Source: Bradyrhizobium sp. AZCC 1693
Lineage (GTDB): Bacteria; Pseudomonadota; Alphaproteobacteria; Rhizobiales; Xanthobacteraceae
Reading direction: 5' to 3'
NCBI RefSeq assembly: GCF_036924745.1
Contig: NZ_JAZHSD010000001.1
Coordinates: 124,001-188,000, forward strand
DNA: 64,000 nt
Numbering within the stretch: position 1 is the first letter of the stretch; each line of letters opens with the position of its first letter. A program made the position numbers and the translations under genes. Positions 34,844 through 43,351 of the stretch are shown piece after piece. The notes under the pieces were generated by a model. That model was not told the origin of the DNA. It did no database searches and saw nothing but the letters and a program-made list of their open reading frames with translations.

Positions 34844-35132
34844 GTTAAGTCCCCATTGAAAAGCGCAGGTTCATTAGTCGCGCCAGCGCCCGAATGGTTG
34901 CATGGATGGATCAAAAATACCCGGCCGGTGCGCCGGTGGAACCGACCGATAGCACCTGACGGCCGGCGAGGACAACCACCGGACGCAGCGGCCGCTTTCT
35001 CACGCGATGCTGTCGGGATTGTGATTTTCGAAAAAGTTTCTCCTTGTTGTGCACCATGGCCTCATTGTCGCACTGTTGCGGCAGAATCCGCGGGGGCACG
35101 GCTGGATCGCGGGGGCGCAGGGAGCAAACGGC

Positions 35133-36731
35133 ATGGCTTTTCGTTTCACGGCGACGCGGCCCATGCGCCTTGCCGCCACGCTTCTGGTCGTGTGCTGGGT
35201 GAGCGGTGCGCACGCCGAGGAGGCGAGTTCGCCAACTTCGCAGCAGCCGGCCGCGGCCGCGGCCGCGGCAACGCCGTCACCGTCGCCATCGGGCCAGAAG
35301 GGCGGAGCCGGGCGGGGCGCCGCCGCGCCAGCGCCCTCTGCCGCCGAACAACACCGCCTGCCGCCGGATTCCACCACCACGCAGACGCTGGCGCTGCCCG
35401 GCCGCACGCTCAACTTCACCGCCACCGCAGGCTCGATCCGAATATTTGACGACAAGGGCGAGCCGCAGGCCGATATCGCCTACACCTCCTACCAGCTTGA
35501 CGGCGCCGATCGCACCAACAGGCCGGTGACGTTTCTGTTCAATGGCGGCCCCGGCGCGTCCTCGGCTTGGCTGCAATTCGGCGATGCCGGGCCGTGGCGA
35601 TTGTCTATCGGCGGCGATGGCGCGATTTCTTCGGCTTCGCCTGATCTGCTGCCCAACGCCGAAACCTGGCTCGACTTCACTGATCTCGTCTTCATCGATC
35701 CCGTCGGCACCGGCTACAGCCGCTTCGTTGCGTCCGGCGAGGACGTGCGCAAGCGGTTCTTTTCGGTCGATGGCGACGTCAATTCGATCGCGCTCGTGAT
35801 CCGGCGCTGGCTGGAAAAGTACGACCGTTTGCTGTCGCCGAAATTCGTCGCCGGCGAGAGCTATGGCGGCATTCGCGGGCCGAAAATCGTCCGCAATCTG
35901 CAGACCCAGCAGGGTGTCGGGGTGCGCGGGCTGATCCTGGTGTCGCCGTTGCTCGACTTCCGCGACTTTTCCGGATCGAGCCTGCTGAAATATATGTACA
36001 GCCTGCCGAGCATGACGGCGGTGGCCCGTGAAGCCAGGGGCGAGACCAAGGGGAGGGTGGCGCGCGCCGATCTCGCCGACGTCGAGCGTTACGCGCAAGG
36101 CGAATTCATCGTCGATCTCCTCAAGGGGCAGGCCGACAAGGAGGCAACGGCGCGGCTCACGGACAAGGTGGCTGCGCTCACCGGGATCGATCAGGCGGTG
36201 AGCCGCAGGCTGGCCGGGCGTTTCGAGGTTGGCGAATTTCGCCGCGAATTCGACCGGCGCAACGGCCGGGTGACCGGGCGCTACGACGCCTCGGTATCGG
36301 GCTTCGATCCCTATCCGGATTCGAACTACGCGCATTTCGGCGATCCGTCCGGCGATCCCTTGATGGCGCCGCTGACGAGTGCAGCGGTCGACCTCGCAAC
36401 GCGCAAGCTCAATTGGCGGCCGGATGGCTCGTACCAATTGCTCAGCGACAGCGTGAACAAGTCGTGGGATTTCGGCCGCGGGCCGGCCGAGTCGGTTTCA
36501 CAGCTTCGCGAGATTCTCGCGCTCGATCCGAAAATGAAACTGCTGGTCGGCCACGGGCTGTTCGATCTCGCCACACCGTATTTCGCTTCCAAGGTCCTTC
36601 TCGACCAGTTGCCGGCGTATGCGAGTGCGGACCGGGTGAAACTTGTCGTCTATCCCGGCGGCCACATGTTCTATTCGCGCGATGGCGCGCGCCAGGCGTT
36701 CCGCGCGGAGGTCGAGAAGGTGATGAAGTGA
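35133..36731 (+). CDS. Serine carboxypeptidase-like peptidase, S10 family, exported
   Basis: A 532-residue periplasmic alpha/beta-hydrolase-fold peptidase. ATG 35133 follows GGGAG and opens a signal peptide (MAFRFTATRPMRLAATLLVV, cleaved near AHA). Seen: oxyanion region FLFNGGPGASSAWLQFG, nucleophile FVAGESYGGIRGPK, acid GHGLFDLATPY and His in YPGGHMFYSRDG, a complete S10 triad. An Ala/Pro/Ser-rich segment separates signal and catalytic domain. It is monocistronic, with a repeat downstream. Confidence 0.92.
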   Translation: MAFRFTATRPMRLAATLLVVCWVSGAHAEEASSPTSQQPAAAAAAATPSPSPSGQKGGAGRGAAAPAPSAAEQHRLPPDSTTTQTLALPGRTLNFTATAGSIRIFDDKGEPQADIAYTSYQLDGADRTNRPVTFLFNGGPGASSAWLQFGDAGPWRLSIGGDGAISSASPDLLPNAETWLDFTDLVFIDPVGTGYSRFVASGEDVRKRFFSVDGDVNSIALVIRRWLEKYDRLLSPKFVAGESYGGIRGPKIVRNLQTQQGVGVRGLILVSPLLDFRDFSGSSLLKYMYSLPSMTAVAREARGETKGRVARADLADVERYAQGEFIVDLLKGQADKEATARLTDKVAALTGIDQAVSRRLAGRFEVGEFRREFDRRNGRVTGRYDASVSGFDPYPDSNYAHFGDPSGDPLMAPLTSAAVDLATRKLNWRPDGSYQLLSDSVNKSWDFGRGPAESVSQLREILALDPKMKLLVGHGLFDLATPYFASKVLLDQLPAYASADRVKLVVYPGGHMFYSRDGARQAFRAEVEKVMK

Positions 36732-36780
36732 GTTCAATAAAAAACCGGTGCAGTGATTACGAACTGCGCCGGCCATTGTT

Positions 36781-36897
36781 GTTCGTCATTGCGAGCGAAG
36801 CGAAGCAATCCATATCGCGGCATAACAGACAGATGGATTGCTTCGTCGCTCTCGCTCCCTTGCGCAAACGCTTCGCGCTTGTCGCAGGCAATGACGC
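36781..36897. repeat. Palindromic repeat of the GCGAAGCAATCCA type
   Basis: Left arm TCATTGCGAGCGAAGCGAAG with CAATCCAT pairs with ATGGATTGCTTCG and later CAATGACGC. This is one of the commonest Bradyrhizobium intergenic palindromes. It lies between convergent genes (S10 peptidase and TPR protein). Confidence 0.75.
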
Positions 36898-36911
36898 GAC
36901 GGGCTAACTCT

Positions 36912-37448
36912 TTAGTACACCAATCCGGTGCCCGGCGGCTTTTCAAGCGCGGCGGCCAGCGAGCGGTATTCCTCGCTTGAGGTGCCGGTGAGTTGAGCGA
37001 TGCGGTTCAGGTGATACTGCGCCTGGTCGCGGTTGCCCTGTTCGACCTGCCACAGCCCGTAATACTGCCAGGTCTTGACGTGGTTCGGGTCGGCCTTGAG
37101 CGCGCGCTCATACCAGATCTGCGAGACCTTGTAGTCGCCGAGCTTGCGATAGGAATAGCCGATCAGGTTGGCGACGGCGGCCTGGTCGTCACGGCCGAGC
37201 GCCTTCAACTGCTCGATCGCCGAGGCGTAGTCATGGCGGTCGTAGATCGCGGCGTAGGCGGCGCGATAGCCGTCGGCGAATGCGGTCTGCTCGATGCCCG
37301 GGCGGGCTTCGCTGGATTTCTTTTTCTTCTTGTCCGGCGGCGGGGGATCGTTGTCGGGTGCTGCGTAGACGACGCTAACGACAGGGGCTGCCGCGAGCGT
37401 GAGCGACAACATTGCAAGAGTCAAAATCCTGATCGCAAGTCTATTCAT
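36912..37448 (-). CDS. Exported TPR-repeat protein
   Basis: A 178-residue protein with signal peptide (MNRLAIRILTLAMLSLTLAAAP), a lysine-rich linker (DKKKKKSSEARPG) and about three tetratricopeptide repeats, including YAAIYDRHDYASAIEQLKAL, GYSYRKLGDYKVSQIWYERA and TWQYYGLWQVEQGNRDQA. Probably a periplasmic interaction protein. Function unknown. Confidence 0.82.
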   Translation of the reverse strand: MNRLAIRILTLAMLSLTLAAAPVVSVVYAAPDNDPPPPDKKKKKSSEARPGIEQTAFADGYRAAYAAIYDRHDYASAIEQLKALGRDDQAAVANLIGYSYRKLGDYKVSQIWYERALKADPNHVKTWQYYGLWQVEQGNRDQAQYHLNRIAQLTGTSSEEYRSLAAALEKPPGTGLVY

Positions 37449-37739
37449 GCATGTCTCCTGATGGCCGGTTCGGTAATGCTACACCGAAGCCTGCTGATTT
37501 GAACCCCCGGCGCCTAAGAACATTCCCGCGCCGTCATCTCGATTCCGCCAATTTTCACCGGCGGCCGTTCGTCACCGGACATGACGAAGATGTCATTCAG
37601 ATGAACGGAATCCAAAAGTCCGATTCAGGAGGGGTTCAGCGCGGAGCCGCTAGCGTCGCCTGCATGATCGGCGAGCCCGGCCTTTCGACCGGAAATGCCC
37701 GCGGGTCCCAAGGCACTGGAAAAGGAAGAGGAGACAACC

Positions 37740-38039
37740 ATGCTCAAGACCATTACCGCAGCGCTCGTTGCCGTTTCCGTTCTCGCCGCGCCTGCGCTTG
37801 CTGGCACGCCGGGCAAGACCGCGCAGGCGCCGGTGAACAAGACCACCCAGGCTCCGGCGAACAAGTCCACGCAGGCACCTGTCATCAAGGCTGAGGGCAA
37901 ATCGAAGGTGCTGAACGCCAATGCAAGGATTCACAAGCATTATCGGCATCATCGCCACCACAAGCACATCGGCTTGCACAAGACGCATGCGAAGCACATC
38001 GCGGTCAAGCACGTGACGCCGGCCGCAAAACGCAGCTGA
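37740..38039 (+). CDS. Small exported His-rich protein
   Basis: A 99-residue protein with signal peptide (MLKTITAALVAVSVLAAPALA), a repeated linker (NKTTQAPANKSTQAP) and a C-terminus with about 13 His and many Lys (HKHYRHHRHHKHIGLHKTH). Probably binds metal or polyanions in the periplasm. ATG 37740 follows GAGGAG. Such small His-rich exported proteins are frequent in Bradyrhizobium; the role is not known. Confidence 0.78.
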   Translation: MLKTITAALVAVSVLAAPALAGTPGKTAQAPVNKTTQAPANKSTQAPVIKAEGKSKVLNANARIHKHYRHHRHHKHIGLHKTHAKHIAVKHVTPAAKRS

Positions 38040-38248
38040 ACCTGATTCGCCGGCGCGCGTTTCGTCCCCATTGCCCGGCGCGCGCTTTGCGAATGTCAGA
38101 CCAGCCCACGCGCCATTTGCTTTGCTAATGGCCGTGGGCTGGCGCGCGCTCAACTTTTCGAGAGCGAAGTGAGGAGATAACCAAGTTGCGAATTCCATTC
38201 TTGAGCCGAGCGGTCTAAGAGACGGCCGAGGGCAGGGGAAGAGTTCGC

Positions 38249-38671
38249 TTGAGAGGTCCGGCCAAATTCGCGGCGATGATGTTGCTGCCGATCATGCTGT
38301 CGGCGTGTGCCGCCAGCGATGACGGCAAGCCGATCACGTTTACCGATGACCGCGGTGTCTCCAGCCAGCCGTTTCCCAAAAATTACCGCGACGAAGTGCT
38401 GGCGTTTCTGAAGACCTATCTCAACGATCCCGTCGGCGTGCGCGACGCCGTCATGGCCGAGCCGGTCGAGCGCGTTGTCGGCGGGCGGCTGCGCTATCTC
38501 GCCTGTCTCCGGTTCAGCGCGCGCGAGCCCGATGGCGGCCACCGCGAGCCGCGCGAACGCGCCATCCTCTTTGTCGATGGCCGCCTCGACCGCATCATCG
38601 AAAACGCCGTCGAGCCCTGTGCGGGGGTGGCGTACGCGCCATTCGCGGAACTGGAGAAAATGACGCGATAG
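38249..38671 (+). CDS. Putative lipoprotein of unknown function
   Basis: A 140-residue protein with a TTG start (38249, GGGGAAGAG upstream) and an N-terminal lipoprotein signal ending at the lipobox LSAC near residue 20. The mature part is mixed alpha/beta with FPKNYRDEVLAFLKTYLNDP and CLRFSAREPDGGHR. It is expected in the outer or inner membrane leaflet. No domain recognised. Confidence 0.72.
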   Translation: MRGPAKFAAMMLLPIMLSACAASDDGKPITFTDDRGVSSQPFPKNYRDEVLAFLKTYLNDPVGVRDAVMAEPVERVVGGRLRYLACLRFSAREPDGGHREPRERAILFVDGRLDRIIENAVEPCAGVAYAPFAELEKMTR

Positions 38672-38834
38672 ATTTGCGCGCGCTTCATTGAAGGCGCGCA
38701 AAGCTTGTGGTCGCCCGAGCCAGGCTTGGGCTGGCTGGATCTGACTTGCGGATTTCATCCTGGCCGCCACACGAGAGTGTGATGCCGCGTCGACCGGAAG
38801 GGTTTGACATGGTGTTGCTGGCTATTTAGATCGC

Positions 38835-38851
38835 ATACGATATAATCGTAT
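38835..38851. promoter_or_regulatory. Inverted repeat overlapping a TATAAT box
   Basis: ATACGAT-ATA-ATCGTAT is a perfect inverted repeat centred on a consensus-like TATAAT (38841-38846), 26 bases before the start of the decayed hydrolase. This is the expected place for a repressor site (GntR- or TetR-type by shape). The binding protein is unknown. Confidence 0.55.
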
Positions 38852-38876
38852 AAGATAAAGAACCAGAGTGAGATCC

Positions 38877-39706
38877 ATGTCCCAGCCCATTGACCCAGGC
38901 CGCCGCCGTTTCCTTGGCACCGCCGCCATAACGCTTGCGGCTGCACCGTTCGCCATGAGCGTCGCCCTCTTCGCGCAGTCCGGCGACGCCAAGCCCGGCG
39001 CCGGCGCAGTCAGGCCGGGCGCCCACACCTCGTTTGCCGCGCTGAAACAGATCGAGGCCGGCGTGCTCACGATCGGTTATGCCGAAGCCGGGCCCGCCGA
39101 CGGTCCCGTCGTCATCCTCCTGCACGGCTGGCCCTACGACATCTATGCCTTCGCCGACGTCGTCCCGGTGCTGGCGTCAGCGGGCTTCCGGGTGATCGCG
39201 CCCTGGCTGCGCGGCTACGGCACGACGCGCTTCCTCTCGGACGATACGCCGCGCAACGGCCAGCAGGGCGCGCTCGCCACCGACGTCATCGCCCTGATGG
39301 ATGCGCTGAAGATCGACGAAGCGTGGTCGCCGGCTACTGATCTGGCAGCTCGCCTCAAGTGGAATTTCGATGACGCCACCTTCGAGCGCAGCGCGGCGTC
39401 CTTCGACAACCCCGACCAGTCGCCATCGTGATCCACAACTATCGCTGGCGGCTTGGTCTCGCTCCCGGCGAGGCGAAATACGACGAACTGGAAAAGCGGC
39501 TGGCCGAATTCCCCGCCATCGCCGTGCCCACCATCACCCTTGAAGGCGACGCCAATGGCGCGCCGCATCCGGACCCCAAGGTCTACGCCAGGAAGTTTTC
39601 CGGCAAATATGCCCACCGCCTCATCACCGGCGGCATCGGACATAACCTGCCGCAGGAGGCGCCGCAGGCCTTCGCCGACGCCGTCATCGAAGTGGCGCGC
39701 GCTTGA
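38877..39706 (+). pseudogene. Tat-exported alpha/beta-hydrolase, with internal deletion and frameshift
   Basis: ATG 38877 opens a twin-arginine signal (PGRRRFLGTAAITLAAAPF) and a normal hydrolase start (VVILLHGWPYDIYAFADV), up to MDALKIDEA. There the nucleophile elbow and roughly 70 further residues expected of this family are missing; the sequence resumes at WNFDDATFERSAASFDNPD. One base is then missing near 39420, moving IVIHNYRWRLGL and the His-bearing end (GGIGHNLPQEAP) into the frame of 39428-39706. Two independent lesions, one removing the catalytic residue, make this a pseudogene. Confidence 0.88.
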
Positions 39707-40026
39707 AGAGAGCCTGGTCCCGCCGGCGAGCCGCGAAACTTGCCGGCGGGGCTGCATTGCGGTGTTCCCGAGACGGAACCGTGAACGAAATCGGATCACT
39801 TTTCGGCGAGGGTTGAACCTTGCTTTAGTCATCCCGGACATCAACTAAGCGGGAAACCACCTCCTTAACGGAGGAAAAAGCCTTACGTGCGAGGAACTAA
39901 AACGTTTTGTTGCTGTGCCGTCACAGTGGCGCGCCATCGGGTCGCGGGGCATATGCCGCAAAGCAACCTAAATGAAGTCACGTTGTTTGGATTGGTATCC
40001 GCAACGTGCGTAACGGGGAAAGTGAT
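39707..40026. other. Intergenic region upstream of the outer-membrane barrel gene
   Basis: A 320-bp non-coding stretch with a small hairpin (CCTCC-TTAA-CGGAGG near 39863-39878) that could fold in a long 5' leader of the barrel-protein mRNA. No open frame is credible. The promoter of the barrel gene must lie here. Confidence 0.45.
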
Positions 40027-40740
40027 ATGAAGAAGTTCCTGCTCGGCGCCGCCGCGCTGGCCGCCATGGCGGCTCCAGCTTTCGCGGCTGACCTGCCGCC
40101 GCGCCCCTACACCAAGGCGCCTGCCTACACCGCGCCTCAGGTGGTCTATAACTGGACCGGATTTTATGTCGGCGGCCATGTCGGGGGCGCCTTCGCGGGC
40201 GACAACTCGCTGCAGGGCAGCGACGCCCGCTTCCTCGGCGGCGTGCAGGGCGGCTTTGACTATCAGTTCGCGCCGAACTGGGTAATGGGCGCCGAAGCCC
40301 AGTACAGCTGGCTGCCGAACAACAATAATAATGGCGTCCTGTTTCCGGGCGGCACCCTCGTGACATCAAACACCGACCAGCTCGGCTCGGTGACCGGCCG
40401 GCTCGGCTACACCTGGGGTCCGGCGCTGCTCTACGCCAAGGGCGGTTACGCCTGGCGCGACGGCAACGCTCTCGGGGTGTCGGTGGCCGGCGTGCCGGTG
40501 GGCTTCACCACCAACGGCAACCACAAGGACGGGTACACTGTCGGCGGCGGCCTGGAGTACATGTTCGCACCGAACTGGTCGGCCAAGGCCGAGTACCAGT
40601 ATTACAATTTCGGCGACACCACCTTCACGTCCGGTCCTGCCGATATCGCCGGCCGCAACTTCCGCAACGACGAGCACACCGCCAAGGTCGGCGTGAACTA
40701 CCGGTTCGGCTGGGGTGGACCTGCTGGAGGCAAATATTGA
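40027..40740 (+). CDS. Outer-membrane beta-barrel protein (Omp25/RopB-like)
   Basis: A 237-residue 8-strand barrel protein. Seen: signal peptide MKKFLLGAAALAAMAAPAFA, N-terminal motif NWTGFYVGGHVGGAFAG, repeated barrel strands (for example VTGRLGYTWGPALLYAKGGY) and a C-terminal AKVGVNYRFGW. Start has GGGGAAAG upstream. Highly expressed structural proteins of this class are abundant in rhizobia. A terminator follows at once. Confidence 0.93.
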   Translation: MKKFLLGAAALAAMAAPAFAADLPPRPYTKAPAYTAPQVVYNWTGFYVGGHVGGAFAGDNSLQGSDARFLGGVQGGFDYQFAPNWVMGAEAQYSWLPNNNNNGVLFPGGTLVTSNTDQLGSVTGRLGYTWGPALLYAKGGYAWRDGNALGVSVAGVPVGFTTNGNHKDGYTVGGGLEYMFAPNWSAKAEYQYYNFGDTTFTSGPADIAGRNFRNDEHTAKVGVNYRFGWGGPAGGKY

Positions 40741-40765
40741 TACCGATTTTGGTATCGACACGTGC

Positions 40766-40794
40766 AAAGGCCGGCTTCACGCCGGCCTTTTCTT
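40766..40794 (+). terminator. Intrinsic terminator after the barrel-protein gene
   Basis: Perfect 10-bp stem AAAGGCCGGC (40766-40775) and GCCGGCCTTT (40781-40790) with loop TTCAC and a following TCTT run, 26 bases after the stop codon. Confidence 0.88.
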
Positions 40795-40919
40795 GAGGAA
40801 CGTCGAGGCGAGCGCGCCTCGGCTGATTTTTTGGCGCGTGCGAAAAAAATTTCGCGCTGCATGCAACTTTTCGTCACGATCCGATATTATGGTTCCGGCC
40901 GGCTGGTGGGACAACGAAC

Positions 40920-41159
40920 ATGCGTGTTTTTGCGTTAGGGCTGATCTTTTCCGCGGCGGCGTCTCCGTGCCTTGCCCAAACTGTCCTGAAATCCGAACCG
41001 CTCATCCTTGCTCCCTATGAAGTCGCCTTCGTGCAGGATCCCTCCTGCGGGGCCGGCAAGGTGCGCAAGGTAACCGGTGCGATCAGGGGACTGCAGCGGC
41101 GCAAGGCCTGTGTCACTCTGGCTGCGGAACAGGCATCGCTGGCCTCGGCGACGCCGTAA
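40920..41159 (+). CDS. Small exported protein, function unknown
   Basis: A 79-residue protein with signal peptide (MRVFALGLIFSAAASPCLAQ) and a short mature part with two Cys (DPSCGAGKVRKVTGAI, then RKACVTL). The pattern SC-AG-(K/Q)-(V/I)-K-V-TG resembles small DUF6719-like secreted proteins of Bradyrhizobium. No strong ribosome site; the signal peptide supports the call. Confidence 0.62.
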   Translation: MRVFALGLIFSAAASPCLAQTVLKSEPLILAPYEVAFVQDPSCGAGKVRKVTGAIRGLQRRKACVTLAAEQASLASATP

Positions 41160-41259
41160 AACCGATTTACCGCCTCGGATGTCGTTCCCGGCGAACGGGA
41201 CCCATCTGCAGAGCCTTTGTTTGTCCGCCCGGGGTTTGCCCGCCCGGCCGTTCTCGCCC

Positions 41260-41514
41260 TTACGACGCCAACTGCAACTCCGTCTGCGCTTCGCGCTCGG
41301 CCTCGGCCTTGTTTCGGGCCGGGTCTTCATGCGGCTCGAGCTGGCACGGTTTGATCTCGTAATCATGGTCCAGCACCGGGCGAGGGGCGGTGCTGTCTTG
41401 CTCGGAAACGACATCCACCACGAGGCCGCTCTTCTGGGCAATCTTCCAGACGTCGGCCGCGGTGGGATAGGCCTTGCTCAGCTTGGCATCGTTTGAGAAC
41501 AGCGCGTAGGGCAT
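41260..41514 (-). CDS. Conserved small hypothetical protein
   Basis: An 84-residue soluble protein beginning MPYALFSNDAKLSKAYPTAA, chosen because GGAG stands 8 bases before ATG 41514; an upstream ATG at 41538 is unlikely. The N-terminal half is the compact part; the C-terminal 40 residues are charged and disordered-looking (DPARNKAEAEREAQTE). Function unknown. Confidence 0.68.
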   Translation of the reverse strand: MPYALFSNDAKLSKAYPTAADVWKIAQKSGLVVDVVSEQDSTAPRPVLDHDYEIKPCQLEPHEDPARNKAEAEREAQTELQLAS

Positions 41515-41720
41515 GGTCGGCTCCGTAAAAACGATCAACGCGGAAGCTGGGTCCGGGTTTCAGGCTTGGCTGCCATGCCGTCATTCGACAGGCCGTTTCG
41601 GGAGCAAATTGGCTCGTTTCGGCCCATTTTCGTGGAGTCTCTGAGTCTTTAACGAGTCGTAAATCCCGGAAAAAAGAATCCCCGAGACTCGACCGCCAGA
41701 ATCGCCGGATGTTTCCGGCC

Positions 41721-41828
41721 ATGAGAACGAGCCTCCAGATCTCCTGCGAGCGTGTCCAACTCACGCTGTCCGTCTGCCTGCTGGTCGCCTGCGCGGCCAA
41801 CATGGCGCTGGTCTACGCCTGGTTCTGA
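41721..41828 (+). CDS. Candidate 35-aa single-pass membrane peptide
   Basis: ATG 41721 to TGA 41828 encodes a 35-residue product with one hydrophobic helix (LTLSVCLLVACAANMALVYA) and three Cys. No clear ribosome site is present. The call rests on the helix and correct stop in a non-coding gap between genes on the other strand. Confidence 0.4.
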   Translation: MRTSLQISCERVQLTLSVCLLVACAANMALVYAWF

Positions 41829-41892
41829 ACTGGCTCTGAACATCGTGCGGATGCTGGGGAAGCGCGGTTTTGCGCGCTGGGTCTGCCTGGGT

Positions 41893-42369
41893 TTACTTGC
41901 CCGGCCGCGTCGGCTGCTCGCCTTCTTTGAGGGCCGCGTGGACCTTCGCCATGGTCGCGCTGCAATAGGCCTCGCGCTCGCGGTTGAACCGCTCCTGATG
42001 GGCGCGGAAATTGGCGACCCGCGCCCTGATCTCGGACTGGAAATCTTCCCGCAGATCGGGACGCGCCGGAGGGGCCGGCCTCGGTGTCTCCCGCGGCATT
42101 TCCTTAGGTGCTTCTCTTGATATGTCTCGTGATGCTTCTTTTGGCGCCCGGGCAACGGGCGGCGTCTCCGCCGGGAGAAACTTAATGTCGGGAAGGCCCG
42201 CGGTCGCACGGGTGGTTTCGGATGTCTCGACGGAGAGCAGGGCAACCGGCGTCGTGACCGTCTTCTCGGCCTCCGGCGTCTTCTCGGCCTCCGGCGGCTT
42301 GCCGGTCACCGATTGAACGAACGCCATCGTCTGCGCGATCAGGAGATCGCGTTCCCTCATCCATTTCAT
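41893..42369 (-). CDS. Hypothetical protein with Glu/Pro-rich repeats
   Basis: A 158-residue hydrophilic protein. GAGGTG precedes ATG 42369. Seen: a direct repeat PEAEKTPEAEKT, a charged segment SRDISREAPKEMPRETPRP, and a helical C-terminus EIRARVANFRAHQERFNRER. Possibly disordered apart from terminal helices. No signal or membrane segment; function unknown. Confidence 0.62.
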   Translation of the reverse strand: MKWMRERDLLIAQTMAFVQSVTGKPPEAEKTPEAEKTVTTPVALLSVETSETTRATAGLPDIKFLPAETPPVARAPKEASRDISREAPKEMPRETPRPAPPARPDLREDFQSEIRARVANFRAHQERFNREREAYCSATMAKVHAALKEGEQPTRPGK

Positions 42370-42652
42370 GAAACACCTCGGCCCAAGTCACTCCATCAAA
42401 CGCCTTTTGTGGAATCAAGCGGGTGGGGAGGTAACCGTGGATAACTGCCGCGCTTTTGCGCGCAAGGTGACAAAACGGTGACAGTTCGTGACCGGCAGCG
42501 TGCACATGGCGCGTCGGACTTTAGTGTCCTGGACCGTGCTGTGTCCTTCGACGGCGAGTCAGGATCTGACGCTTACAATGTGAATCTCGAATCCGCGCAA
42601 GTCATGCCAGCGGCGCGCCGTGCAGCATCCGGGGAAAGCGGCCTGATGAACG

Positions 42653-42904
42653 TCAGCGTTCGCGCGGATTGGTGTTGAGAACGAACGGCGCACCGACCAC
42701 GCGGACCGGCGGCTGATCGCTGACGTCGATGATCTGCTTGTCGGGTGAGGGGGCCTGCTGCGCGCGAGCAGTCGACCGATCGGCGAGATTGGCCGCCTTC
42801 TTTTCCGTCGGTCCCACCAAACTGGCGCCACCCGCGATCGCCACCGTGAACAAGGTGACGACGGCGAGCAGAACCATATTGCAGTTTTCTTCGCGGATTC
42901 TCAT
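42653..42904 (-). CDS. Small membrane-anchored or exported protein with a PPVRVVG motif
   Basis: An 83-residue product starting MRIREENCN, with one hydrophobic stretch (MVLLAVVTLFTVAIAGGASL) and a C-terminus QIIDVSDQPPVRVVGAPFVL ending in NTNPRER. ATG 42904 is preferred to 42877. A clear remnant of a paralogue occurs at 48442-48562, so this is a real, duplicated family. Function unknown. Confidence 0.62.
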   Translation of the reverse strand: MRIREENCNMVLLAVVTLFTVAIAGGASLVGPTEKKAANLADRSTARAQQAPSPDKQIIDVSDQPPVRVVGAPFVLNTNPRER

Positions 42905-43351
42905 GCCTGGAAACGTGGGAGGGCAGGGCTGGTTCCGACCGGGAAGGGGAGAGAGGGTGGGGCAGTTCAACAGCATACGTCCCCCTCCGAGCCACGGTAG
43001 AACAGCTACTGAAATAGCTCCCAAGTGCCTCCAAGTGTTCTACCCTGCGGCAGATCAATCGTGCGGCATTTGGTAGCTTTGTACCGTAAACTACGGAAAA
43101 TCTGCACTAAAAACGAGCAAACAGCACAAAAAATCAGCAATTTAGGCTCCTCTATGAGCCCATAAGCTCTTTTCGCGCATCGCGAATGGATGTCATACCA
43201 TTCCAAGGTTCGTGAGATCCTGCCTGCTTCGTCGGATTTACCTTCGATTGAGGTAATCTTGGCGCACGACTTGCTCGAGTTCCATTTTCGGGTATTAATT
43301 TATGATCTATAACTAATTTTATCAATTGAGTGGCTCCGGATTGTTTCGCGT
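42905..43351. other. AT-rich intergenic region
   Basis: About 450 bp without a credible gene. It is noticeably AT-richer than its surroundings (43070-43340), which fits a promoter region or a recently acquired segment leading into the hydrolase gene. No repeats or terminators found. Confidence 0.5.

Noticed and set aside
40741..40760. Extra hairpin ACCGATTTTGGTATCG after the barrel gene as a second terminator
   Set aside because: Short stem and no T-run; the terminator at 40766-40794 is sufficient.
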